A DNA stretch of 33,941 bases, from contig WRAN01000010.1 of assembly GCA_009780185.1 (NCBI GenBank), positions 70,450 through 104,390 of the forward strand, given 5' to 3'. A program made the translations under genes and the position numbers. The notes beneath the pieces were generated by a model. The model was not told the DNA's origin. It saw only the letters and a list, made by a program, of their open reading frames with translations, and did not search any database. Origin of the DNA: Defluviitaleaceae bacterium. Its GTDB lineage: Bacteria > Bacillota > Clostridia > Lachnospirales > WQUN01. This document shows positions 7,504-15,182 of this stretch, one piece after another (position 1 is the first letter of the stretch; each line of letters opens with the position of its first letter).

Positions 7504-10500
7504 TTAGATTTTATTTACCCACAGCGTAATGTTTTCGCCATTGATATTCCAGGTCTTGGTATAGGCGTCTTCGGGAGGTGAAGCTTCTTCTAGTTTATCT
7601 GCAAGGATTTCCGCGGCAATTAGGTCACTGTTATTTTTAATTACCTCACCCAATCCAGGGGCGTAATCTGAGTATCCGGCACAGATGCGGTCTACTACTT
7701 CAAATCCAGCGTCTTTGCGCATGTTTTGCAGTTTACTCATTAGCTCTCGCAGAGTGCCCTCTTCTATTAGTTCTGGAGTGAGTTGGGTGTTAAGGACTAC
7801 GGTTATGCCTTTATCTTGGGATGTTGCATAGCCTTCTTTTTGAGCGGTTTCTGTTAGTACATCTTCCATTGTAAGCTCTATGCATGTGTCATCAATAGTG
7901 GTTTGCCAGGTGCCGCTTTGTAGTGCAGTCATTACTTCGGCTGGGTTAGTGTTGAGAGCCTCGGTGATTTTTGGCACCAGCTTTCCATAACGAGGGCCTA
8001 GCGTGCGAAGCTGGGGCTTGAAGCGGTATTCGATATAATTTTCTGCGCTATCTATAAAGTCTATGGCTTTGACATTAAGCTCTTCTTTTACTACGTCCAG
8101 CAAATCTTGTGCGGGCTCAGTTGTGCCTTGGCGCAAATTTACCAGCATTTCTGGCAATGGTTGGCGGTTTTTAATGGCGGCGGCGTTACGGGCGGCGCGG
8201 CCTATGGCTGTTATATCCATAATGGCGGCCATGTCAGCTTCTAGGGTCGGATTGATTTGGGTTTCGTCGTAGGATGGATATTCGCATAAGTGTATGCTTT
8301 CCGGGCTCGATTTATCCAGGCCGCGGACAAGATTTTGGTATATTTGCTCGGTTATAAATGGCACAAAGGGTGCAGCTAGTTTTGCCATGGTTACTAAGGC
8401 GTGGTGTAGTACTTTGTATGCGTTGATTTTATCCTGCTTCATGCCGTCAGCCCAGAAGCGTTCTCGGCTGCGGCGTAGATACCAGTTGGATAAGTCGTCT
8501 GTAAATTGGTCTAGAGCGCGGGCAGGGTCGGTTATTTCGAAATTGCTTAGGGATGCATCCACCTTTTTCGCCAATGTGTTAAGGCGTGACATTAGCCATT
8601 TATCCATTACAGAAAGGTCTTTGGCTTCGTATTTATAGGGGTTGAAGCCGTCTATGTCGGCGTATAACACATAGAAGGCATAAGTGTTCCAAAGTGTGCC
8701 CATAAACCTGCGAGCGCCTTCGGTTACTGCTTCGTCGGAGTAGCGGTTATTAAGCCACGGGGCAGAGTTTATAAAGAAATACCAGCGAAGTGCATCGGCT
8801 CCGTGCTTGGCAAGAGCTTCTTCTGGATTAACCACATTGCCTTTGGACTTACTCATTTTTGAGCCTTCGTTATCCAGTACTAGGCCTGACACTAATACGT
8901 TTTTGTATGGTGCCTTGCCGAAGATCATAGTGGATATGCTCATAAGTGAATAGAACCAGCCACGGGTCTGGTCAACACCTTCTGATATAAAGTCCGCAGG
9001 GAACTGATTGTCAAACAGCTCTTTATTTTCGAATGGATAGTGCCACTGAGCAAAGGGCATTGAACCTGAATCGAACCAGCAGTCTATTACCTCTGGAGTG
9101 CGGGTCATGATGCCGCTGCATTTGGGGCAGTTTATTTTTACTTCATCTATATAGGGCTTGTGCAGTTCTATATTATCCGGAACATCCTGTCCCATTGTTT
9201 TTAACTCTTCAATGCTTCCTACGCAGTGTTTATGACCGCAGTCGCATAGCCATATGGGAAGAGGGGTGCCCCAGTAACGCTCACGGCTTACGCTCCAGTC
9301 TTGGATATTCTCAATAAAGTCTCCAAAACGGCCTTTTTTTATGTGATCCGGCATCCAGTTTACGGTTTCGTTGCTGGCGATTAGCTGGTCTTTTAGGGCG
9401 CTTACCTGAATAAACCAGGCATCTCTTGCGTAGTACAGCAGTGGAGTGTCACAGCGCCAGCAGAAGGGATAGCTATGTGTGTAAGCTTTTTTCTTAAAAA
9501 GTAGGCCACAGGAAGCCAGTTCTTTTATGATTAACGGGTCGGCGTCTTTTACAAATTTCCCTGCCCATAGATCTACTTCTGGAATAAAGCAGCCCTGCGG
9601 GTCAACCAGTTGTAATAGGGGAAGGCCGTAGGCTTTAGAGATTCTGGAGTCGTCTTCGCCAAAGGCTGGGGCAATATGAACAATCCCGGTGCCGGCTGTT
9701 AGGGTTACATATCCGTCGCAAACTACTTTGCAGTAGTTGTCTGTATCAGGCTTTTGGAAGTTGAATAATGGGTCGTATTTTAGCCCTTCAAGCTGTGCCC
9801 CTGGGAATGTTTCAAGTATTTCATATGGGCCTTCTAATACATCCTCTATTAGAGCTTTGGCCATGATGTATGTTTTGCCATCCATCAAAACCCTTGCGTA
9901 TTCTTCTTTTGCATTAACACAAAGCCCCACATTGGATGGCAGTGTCCATGGGGTTGTGGTCCAGGCAAGCAGATATTCATTTTCCTTCCCGGCTATTGGG
10001 AAGCGTACATATATTGAAGGTTCTGTTATGTCTTTATATCCTTGAGATACCTCGTGGCTGGAAAGTGGGGTGCCGCAGCGGGGACAGTAGGGGACTACGC
10101 GATAACCTTTATAGATTAGGCCTTTGTTATAAATCTGTGAAAGCGCCCACCATACAGATTCTATATAGGTATTATGGTAGGTTACATAAGGGTTTTCCAT
10201 ATCCGCCCAGAAGCCTACCCGTTCGCTCATGTCCTTCCACATGGATTCATAAGTCCAGACGCTTTCTTTGCATTTTTGTATAAAGGGCTCTACACCGTAA
10301 TGTTCTATTTCCGGCTTGCCGCTTATGCCTAGCTGCTTTTCCACCTCAAGCTCTACCGGAAGGCCGTGGGTATCCCAGCCTGCTTTACGCAGTACTTGGT
10401 GACCTTTCATGGTTTTGTAGCGAGGGAATAGGTCTTTTATTGCTCGTCCTATTACATGGCCCATATGGGGTACGCCGTTGGCTGTTGGGGGGCCGTCGAA

Positions 10501-10638
10501 GAATACGAAAAGAGGGCAACCTTCCCGCTCGCGCATACTCTTTTCAAAGATTTGTGAGTCTTTCCATAGTGAGAGGACTTCCTCTTCACGCTGTGCAAAC
10601 TGTAAAGATGTGGGGACTTTTTTATAATTAGCAGACAT
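7504..10638 (-). CDS. ileS: isoleucyl-tRNA synthetase
   Basis: This 1044-residue class I synthetase charges tRNA-Ile with isoleucine. The HIGH-type signature is PHMGH within GPPTANGVPHMGHVIG (about residues 50-65), and KMSKS appears as SKMSKSKGNVVNPEEAL near residue 595. Between them lie the CP1 editing domain (WTTTPWTLPSN and the GTGIVHIAPAFGEDD block) and the family DQTRGWFYSL motif. CPRCG and CPKCSG pairs suggest bound zinc. Length and C-terminal extension fit the IleS2 (eukaryote-like) subtype, a group in which reduced mupirocin sensitivity is common. The start at ATG 10638 has an AGGAAGGAAG ribosome binding site. No T-box leader is present upstream. Confidence 0.97.
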   Translation of the reverse strand: MSANYKKVPTSLQFAQREEEVLSLWKDSQIFEKSMREREGCPLFVFFDGPPTANGVPHMGHVIGRAIKDLFPRYKTMKGHQVLRKAGWDTHGLPVELEVEKQLGISGKPEIEHYGVEPFIQKCKESVWTYESMWKDMSERVGFWADMENPYVTYHNTYIESVWWALSQIYNKGLIYKGYRVVPYCPRCGTPLSSHEVSQGYKDITEPSIYVRFPIAGKENEYLLAWTTTPWTLPSNVGLCVNAKEEYARVLMDGKTYIMAKALIEDVLEGPYEILETFPGAQLEGLKYDPLFNFQKPDTDNYCKVVCDGYVTLTAGTGIVHIAPAFGEDDSRISKAYGLPLLQLVDPQGCFIPEVDLWAGKFVKDADPLIIKELASCGLLFKKKAYTHSYPFCWRCDTPLLYYARDAWFIQVSALKDQLIASNETVNWMPDHIKKGRFGDFIENIQDWSVSRERYWGTPLPIWLCDCGHKHCVGSIEELKTMGQDVPDNIELHKPYIDEVKINCPKCSGIMTRTPEVIDCWFDSGSMPFAQWHYPFENKELFDNQFPADFISEGVDQTRGWFYSLMSISTMIFGKAPYKNVLVSGLVLDNEGSKMSKSKGNVVNPEEALAKHGADALRWYFFINSAPWLNNRYSDEAVTEGARRFMGTLWNTYAFYVLYADIDGFNPYKYEAKDLSVMDKWLMSRLNTLAKKVDASLSNFEITDPARALDQFTDDLSNWYLRRSRERFWADGMKQDKINAYKVLHHALVTMAKLAAPFVPFITEQIYQNLVRGLDKSSPESIHLCEYPSYDETQINPTLEADMAAIMDITAIGRAARNAAAIKNRQPLPEMLVNLRQGTTEPAQDLLDVVKEELNVKAIDFIDSAENYIEYRFKPQLRTLGPRYGKLVPKITEALNTNPAEVMTALQSGTWQTTIDDTCIELTMEDVLTETAQKEGYATSQDKGITVVLNTQLTPELIEEGTLRELMSKLQNMRKDAGFEVVDRICAGYSDYAPGLGEVIKNNSDLIAAEILADKLEEASPPEDAYTKTWNINGENITLWVNKI

Positions 10639-10663
10639 TGACTTCCTTCCTTTCTAGGCTTCA

Positions 10664-10692
10664 AGTATAGTATTGCCCCAAATGGTTGTAAA
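10664..10692 (-). promoter_or_regulatory. ileS promoter
   Basis: On the minus strand TTTACA (10692-10687) and TATACT (10669-10664) are separated by 17 bases, about 25 bases upstream of the ileS start. The -35 box overlaps that of the divergent response-regulator promoter. Confidence 0.6.
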
Positions 10693-10713
10693 GGAAATAT
10701 ATTTTGGTATGCT
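10686..10713 (+). promoter_or_regulatory. promoter of response regulator gene
   Basis: TTGTAA (10686-10691) and TATGCT (10708-10713) are spaced by 16 bases, with an extended TG at 10705-10706. It lies 25 bases before the ATG at 10739 and occupies the same DNA as the ileS -35 box on the other strand. Confidence 0.5.
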
Positions 10714-10738
10714 GTAGATAGTAAAAGGCGGTGATTAT

Positions 10739-11413
10739 ATGAAAACGATTTTAGTTGCTGAAGACGATACATTTATAAATGAAATGCTGTGCGAGCTTTT
10801 GACCCAAAATGGCTACACCCCAACGTCTGCGTTTTCTGGCACGGAGGCATTGCTTCATCTGCGCCAGGGCGGATTTGATATGATGATTTTGGATTTAATG
10901 CTTCCAGGGAAAACAGGTGAAGAGGTTTTGCAAGAAGTACGAGCAACGTCCGATATGCCGATTATAGTTTTGACTGCTATGGCAGATAAGGAAACCACTG
11001 TAAAGTTGCTGCGCCTTGGAGCAGATGATTACTTGGTAAAACCCTTTGACAATGATGAGTTGCTGGCACGGACTTCCGTACAGCTACGCCGAACGGCTTT
11101 AGCTGCTGATAATAGTACTCTGAAATTTAAGGATATAATCTTGGATTTAGAAGGCTATGATGCCTGTATCGGATGTGTAAAAGTCGGGCTTTCTAAGCGG
11201 GAGTTTGAAATTTTAAAACATATGATGTCATACCCCAATAAAGTGTTTTCCAAGAATAATCTATATGAAAGCGTATGGGGCGATGAATTTATGGGGGATG
11301 ATAATATTATCAATGTGCATATCAGTAAGCTTAGGGCAAAGCTGGCAGCACTTGCCCCAGGGGTGGAATATATTAAAACGGTTTGGGGGATTGGGTTTAA
11401 AATGGGGGGGTAG
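10739..11413 (+). CDS. OmpR-family response regulator
   Basis: The 224-residue protein has an N-terminal receiver domain (1-115) with the acidic pair in AEDDTF, the phosphoacceptor Asp in MMILDLMLPG (near residue 51), the switch Thr in VLTAM and the conserved Lys in YLVKPFD. A winged-helix DNA-binding domain follows (about 125-224), ending in IKTVWGIGFKM, typical of OmpR/PhoB proteins. It should bind direct repeats as a phosphorylated dimer. Its partner is probably the kinase at 14230-15111, separated from it by an sRNA candidate and three ABC genes. The TTAAGAC repeats before the ABC genes are plausible targets. The GGCGGTG ribosome binding site fits the ATG. Confidence 0.95.
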   Translation: MKTILVAEDDTFINEMLCELLTQNGYTPTSAFSGTEALLHLRQGGFDMMILDLMLPGKTGEEVLQEVRATSDMPIIVLTAMADKETTVKLLRLGADDYLVKPFDNDELLARTSVQLRRTALAADNSTLKFKDIILDLEGYDACIGCVKVGLSKREFEILKHMMSYPNKVFSKNNLYESVWGDEFMGDDNIINVHISKLRAKLAALAPGVEYIKTVWGIGFKMGG

Positions 11414-11417
11414 GTGG

Positions 11418-11446
11418 TTTACATCTATGTATAAACTGAGTATAAT
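11418..11446 (+). promoter_or_regulatory. strong sigma-A-type promoter for sRNA or leader
   Basis: TTTACA (11418-11423) and TATAAT (11441-11446), with exactly 17 bases between them, begin 4 bases after the regulator stop codon. This is one of the best promoter matches in the window, and no ORF follows before the terminator at 11549-11589. Expected transcription start is about 11453. Confidence 0.75.
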
Positions 11447-11452
11447 GACTAC

Positions 11453-11589
11453 AAAATAAAAGAGAGGCCGCACGGGCGTGTGCGAACCTCTCAGTTACAA
11501 GCAACTACTCCAGCGTATCGGCTGGACTCCTAGCTTAATAACTTAGGGCAAAAAATAGACCGTTTTTAACAAGGGGGTCTATTTTTTTA
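11453..11589 (+). ncRNA. candidate small structured RNA (or attenuated leader)
   Basis: About 136 bases are bounded by a near-consensus promoter and a strong intrinsic terminator and contain no credible ORF. Three internal hairpins can be drawn. The first is GAGAGG/CCTCTC closing CGCAC/GTGCG (11462-11492), the second CCAGC/GCTGG (11510-11525), and the third CCTA/TAGG (11529-11547). Single-stranded AGTTACAAGCAACTACT lies between the first two. It could be a trans-acting sRNA, an antisense regulator of the type I antitoxin kind, or a conditional 5' leader of the downstream ABC operon. No known RNA family was firmly recognised. Confidence 0.6.
11549..11589 (+). terminator. intrinsic terminator of sRNA candidate
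   Basis: AAAAATAGACC (11551-11561) pairs with GGTCTATTTTT (11576 onward), and seven consecutive T run from 11582 to 11588. It would end the small RNA and any read-through from the response regulator gene. Confidence 0.85.
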
Positions 11590-11602
11590 TGCCTATAAAT
11601 AT

Positions 11603-11631
11603 TTAAGACTTTTTTAAGACTTCAATAAAAC
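11603..11631 (+). promoter_or_regulatory. direct repeats, probable response-regulator boxes, upstream of ABC operon
   Basis: TTAAGAC at 11603-11609 and 11614-11620, and a weaker ATAAAAC at 11625-11631, recur with an exact 11-bp period, the spacing used by OmpR-family dimers. A possible -10 box, TATCAT, lies at 11651-11656, 19 bases beyond the last repeat, and AAGGAGAG precedes the ABC ATPase start. This fits a regulator-activated promoter. Confidence 0.55.
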
Positions 11632-11692
11632 TTATTTAATACCCATCCATTATCATACACCCATAAAACAAATTCGAAGGAGAGTTCATCAC

Positions 11693-12601
11693 ATGAGCAT
11701 ACTTAAAACCCAAAACCTAACAAAGCGCTACGGCGGAAGACCCGCTGTGGACAATGTAAGCCTGACAGTAGAAAAAGGCGATATTTTCGGCCTTATCGGT
11801 CAAAATGGCGCCGGTAAAACCACATTTATGCGCCTTATCACATCCTTATCTCGCCCAGATAGCGGCGAAATATCACTTTTTGGAGAAACAGAACCGGCAC
11901 GATTAACCGCTGCCAGGACCCGCATGGGGTCGGTAATAGAAGCACCAGCACTTTTCGAAAACCTTACCGCAGTGCAAAATCTAGAGTACTATCGTATTCA
12001 GCGAGGCATAGCGGATAAAAGCCGCGTAGATGAAGCACTTAAAACCGTAAGCCTTACTGATACCGGCAAAAAGAAGTTTAAAAATTTCTCACTGGGAATG
12101 AGACAGCGCTTGGGTCTTGCTGTGGCCATTCTGTCTAACCCAGATTTCCTAATATTAGACGAACCGACAAATGGCCTGGACCCAACAGGGATAATTGAAA
12201 TGCGTGACCTAATAAGGCGTCTTAGTGAGGAAGGTATCACATTACTAGTCTCAAGCCACCTGTTATCAGAGCTTGCACAGGTAGCTAATAAATATGCCAT
12301 TATCCACAATGGCCGTTTGCTGAAGTCCTTAACCCAAGAAGAACTGCAAGAAGAATGTAAGCAGGCTCTATCCATAACCGTAGATGATGTTGACCGTGCC
12401 GCTGTAATATTAGAAACCGTTTTGGGTGTAAGTAACTACAAACAAGTTTCCGGAAGCGAGCTACGTGTCTACGACAAAATATCAGACCCATCAGAAGTCA
12501 CCTTCCGCCTAAGCCAAGAAGGTATTCGCGTAGCTGCTATAAAGGAAGTCGGTGACAGTCTAGAGGACTACTACACCAAAACCATTGGAGGGGCCGAATA
12601 A
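11693..12601 (+). CDS. ABC transporter ATP-binding protein (bacteriocin/antibiotic export type)
   Basis: The 302-residue ATPase has Walker A GQNGAGKTT (near residue 38), the Q-loop region, signature SLGMRQRLG (about residue 138), Walker B FLILDEPTNGLDP and the switch His in SSHLLSEL. The roughly 80-residue C-terminal extension is typical of ABC-2-type ATPases of the BcrA/CcmA-like group that export peptides, antibiotics or lipids. Its TAA stop overlaps the ATG of the next gene by one base, so translation is coupled to the two permeases. Expression is probably controlled by the flanking two-component pair. Substrate is unknown. Confidence 0.95.
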   Translation: MSILKTQNLTKRYGGRPAVDNVSLTVEKGDIFGLIGQNGAGKTTFMRLITSLSRPDSGEISLFGETEPARLTAARTRMGSVIEAPALFENLTAVQNLEYYRIQRGIADKSRVDEALKTVSLTDTGKKKFKNFSLGMRQRLGLAVAILSNPDFLILDEPTNGLDPTGIIEMRDLIRRLSEEGITLLVSSHLLSELAQVANKYAIIHNGRLLKSLTQEELQEECKQALSITVDDVDRAAVILETVLGVSNYKQVSGSELRVYDKISDPSEVTFRLSQEGIRVAAIKEVGDSLEDYYTKTIGGAE

Positions 12602-13398
12602 TGATGAACATGATTCGTGCAGATATGTACAGGATAATCAGGGGTAAGGGCATGTATATCACCTTTGCTGTGCTGATTGTTCTAAATATTTTGGTAATAG
12701 GTCAGGGGCTGCATGTAGGTATTAATTATGGCTATATGCAAGATAGTGTCGGCGTTGAGGCGCCAAACTTATACAATAGTTGGCATAGCGCCGCAACGGT
12801 TTTGTATAATAATATGAATAGTATCATATTCTTTCTGCTTCCGATTGTTATTATGTCCGCAGGGGCTATGTTTGCCAATAGAACCGTAAAAAATGATATT
12901 GCGTGGGGGATGAGCCGTACACGATTATATCTGTCCAAGCTACTGCTTGCGGTAGGGCTAAGCGTTATACTTGTAGTATTTTATATGCTATCGGGTATGA
13001 TTATAGCTATAATTTTACGAGGGTTTGACGGCTCTGTCCCTTCTGGGTATTGGCAAAATCTTTTTCAAACCGTTGGATCTCAGTTGCTTGTTATGTTGGG
13101 TGCTACGAGCTTAGGCATTTTTATGGTATTTACTTTCAAGCGCAGCAGTGCTGTAATAGCCGCCTATATAGCTTTATGTTTGATTCCTTCAATGATTATT
13201 ATGATGCTTTCTGAAACAGTTGCCCCTGGGATCATTAGGCTCATGGATTTTGATTTAATGTTTTCAATTGTTCGACTTGGTTCTTTTAGCCAGCTGGACA
13301 CCCATGTAATTCTATCTGCACTTGGAGTAGGTGCTGCCTATATTGCAGTGTGTACAATCGGTGGAATCGCCCTTTTTAAGCGGGCGGAAATAAAATAA
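12601..13398 (+). CDS. ABC-2 type permease, first copy
   Basis: The 265-residue integral membrane protein has about six hydrophobic segments. It opens with ADMYRIIRGKGMYITFAVLIV, shared almost exactly with the next gene, and both have the cytoplasmic NRTVKNDIAWGMSRT/NGTVKNDISWGTSRT loop and an ALFKRAE(I/L)K C-terminus. It would form the membrane channel with its paralogue and the ATPase. ABC-2 permeases with this IRGKG start occur in lantibiotic-immunity (LanEFG-like) and linearmycin-resistance-like (LnrLMN) transporters, the basis for the detoxification assignment. Confidence 0.88.
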   Translation: MMNMIRADMYRIIRGKGMYITFAVLIVLNILVIGQGLHVGINYGYMQDSVGVEAPNLYNSWHSAATVLYNNMNSIIFFLLPIVIMSAGAMFANRTVKNDIAWGMSRTRLYLSKLLLAVGLSVILVVFYMLSGMIIAIILRGFDGSVPSGYWQNLFQTVGSQLLVMLGATSLGIFMVFTFKRSSAVIAAYIALCLIPSMIIMMLSETVAPGIIRLMDFDLMFSIVRLGSFSQLDTHVILSALGVGAAYIAVCTIGGIALFKRAEIK

Positions 13399-13414
13399 TA
13401 GGAGGCTTTTCATC

Positions 13415-14233
13415 ATGCTAAAATTAATTTGTGCAGATATTTATAGAATACTTAGGGGCAAGGGCATATATATCACCTTTGCGGTACTTCTTGCTATGGG
13501 AGCATTGGTTGTTTTCGCTTCGCAAGCGGGAGGGGGTGTTGGTGGTGTAAGTTTTACACCTGAATCGGCGGCAGAAGCAGTAGACGCTTTTAGGGAAGCT
13601 ATAGAGCCAGGGATAAATGCAGCCACCATTCCAGGGATTTTGGCTATATCTATGGAGAACTTCTCTTTCTTCTTATTACCGATAATTATTATCGTAGCTG
13701 GAACCATATTTTCTAATGGAACAGTTAAAAATGATATATCCTGGGGTACATCTCGTACAAAGCTATACTTCTCTAAGTTGATTTTAGGGGTTTTGTTAAG
13801 TATCGTGATGCTGATTTTCTATGTGGGGTCTAGTATGATAATGGCTGCAATCGTTGGTGGATTCGGCAGTCCTGTGCCTGATGGGCATTGGATTGGGCTT
13901 TTGCAGATTTATTCCGCTCAATTGGTGTTGCTTATTGCGTTAGTATCTATTGGCGTGTTTCTGGCCTTTACTACTAAGCGCACTGCCGCGGTCAATGGAG
14001 CGTACATCGCTTTTTGTCTGGTTCCTCCTCTGCTTATTTCCCTTTTGGCCATAGCCAACGAGAATATAGTTAGGCTATTTGAATATGATTTGCTTTCAAA
14101 TATCATGGGGCTTGCAAACCTCCCTAGTATGGGAACGGCTGAAATACTAAGAGCTTTAAGCGTTGGCGTTTTTTGGTTAGTGGTTAGCACTGTAGCTGGG
14201 GTGGCCTTGTTTAAGCGGGCTGAACTAAAGTGA
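13415..14233 (+). CDS. ABC-2 type permease, second copy
   Basis: A 272-residue paralogue of the preceding permease, with six predicted membrane segments, the CADIYRILRGKGIYITFAVLL opening and the conserved TVKNDISWGTSRTKLYFSKL loop. The extracytoplasmic loop after the first segment is longer and Gly/Ala-rich, a likely place for substrate or sensor contact. It follows its neighbour by 16 bases with an AGGAGG ribosome binding site, and its TGA stop overlaps the GTG start of the kinase by 4 bases. The duplication and adjacency suggest a heterodimeric channel. Confidence 0.88.
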   Translation: MLKLICADIYRILRGKGIYITFAVLLAMGALVVFASQAGGGVGGVSFTPESAAEAVDAFREAIEPGINAATIPGILAISMENFSFFLLPIIIIVAGTIFSNGTVKNDISWGTSRTKLYFSKLILGVLLSIVMLIFYVGSSMIMAAIVGGFGSPVPDGHWIGLLQIYSAQLVLLIALVSIGVFLAFTTKRTAAVNGAYIAFCLVPPLLISLLAIANENIVRLFEYDLLSNIMGLANLPSMGTAEILRALSVGVFWLVVSTVAGVALFKRAELK

Positions 14234-15111
14234 CAGCTTTGTGGATTATATGTGGGATATTGGCGGTAATTTTAGTCTTTGGGTTAGTTAGATTTTTGGG
14301 GGTTAAAAAGGATATAAGGCAGCTGGGGAAGCGGCTGGATGAGATTATCCGAACAGATACTAATGCCCAGCTAACCACCCAAACCTTTGATAAAGATATT
14401 GTCAGTTTAGCCAAAAGCGCTAATGACTTACTTGCAAAAAGCCGCCAGGATTTTTTTAAAGCCCAACGAACAGAAGCGGATTTAAAACGGGCTATATCCA
14501 ACATATCCCACGATTTGCGGACACCCCTTACTTCAGCTAAGGGGTACCTGCAAATGCTTGCCGGTGCAGATGAGGAAGCCGTCTCTCGCTATTTAGGTAT
14601 TATTAAAGGCCGTCTGGATACCTTGACGGCTTTAATGGATAATCTATTTACTTTCTCTCGCGCTATGGACGAAAATATTTTTGTAAAAAAGGTGAATGTA
14701 GGAAATGTTCTAAAGGATGCTATAACAGACAGTTATGTAGAGCTTACAAGAAAGGGTTTTACTGTAGAAAGCAATATCACATCTTCCCCAGTGTACTGGA
14801 ATTGCGATGAAGACGCATTAAAACGGATATTTCAAAACCTAGTAAAAAACGCTTATATTCATGGAAATAGCTATATAAGAGTAACCCTTAAAGACAATAA
14901 AATAGAAATAGCCAATAAAGCCGCGGGGCTAAATGAAATTGACATAGCCCGAATATTTGACCGTTTCTACACAGCAGACGCAGCCAGAACCCACAAGCGC
15001 ACTGGGCTAGGGCTTGCAATAGCAAAGGAATTAACCCAGCGAATGGGTGGACAGATATCCGCAAACAAGGAGGGGGATATGCTGGTTGTAGTAATCACTC
15101 TGCCCGAGTAA
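14230..15111 (+). CDS. sensor histidine kinase without extracellular sensor domain
   Basis: The 293-residue protein has one clear N-terminal membrane segment (about residues 4-22) and no extracytoplasmic domain, then a coiled linker. The H-box is SNISHDLRTPLTSAKGYL with His at residue 94. The ATPase domain has an N-box (NLVKNAYIHG), an F-box (RIFDRFYTAD) and a G-box (TGLGLAIAKEL). The D/G1 region is degenerate (VTLKDNKIEIANKAAG, no DxGxG), as in several LanK/VanS-like kinases. Such kinases usually sense through the membrane or through a partner transporter, here perhaps the permeases with which it is translationally coupled. GTG start by 4-base overlap. Its regulator is probably the product of 10739-11413. 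Confidence 0.92.
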   Translation: MTALWIICGILAVILVFGLVRFLGVKKDIRQLGKRLDEIIRTDTNAQLTTQTFDKDIVSLAKSANDLLAKSRQDFFKAQRTEADLKRAISNISHDLRTPLTSAKGYLQMLAGADEEAVSRYLGIIKGRLDTLTALMDNLFTFSRAMDENIFVKKVNVGNVLKDAITDSYVELTRKGFTVESNITSSPVYWNCDEDALKRIFQNLVKNAYIHGNSYIRVTLKDNKIEIANKAAGLNEIDIARIFDRFYTADAARTHKRTGLGLAIAKELTQRMGGQISANKEGDMLVVVITLPE

Positions 15112-15113
15112 AA

Positions 15114-15154
15114 TAAAGCCTGTGTTCTTCTTTAGAAGGGCACAGGCTTTATTA
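15114..15154 (+). terminator. intrinsic terminator after histidine kinase
   Basis: AAAGCCTGTGTTCTTC pairs with GAAGGGCACAGGCTTT around a TTTA loop (15115-15150). It lies 3 bases past the kinase stop and closes the regulator-ABC-kinase unit before glpK. Confidence 0.8.
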
Positions 15155-15182
15155 TATGATTTTTATACAAAGGAGAATAATC

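Noticed and set aside
9880..9895. Further copy of the dispersed repeat (CATCAAAACCC)
   Set aside because: It lies inside ileS coding sequence, matches only the last 10-11 bases, and is explained by codons.
10639..10738. T-box riboswitch upstream of ileS
   Set aside because: The leader is under 40 bases from the predicted start of transcription and has neither a T-box motif nor a terminator.
11265..11459. 64-codon plus-strand frame running from the regulator gene into the sRNA promoter
   Set aside because: It overlaps the regulator in another frame, has no ribosome binding site, and covers the promoter of the sRNA candidate.
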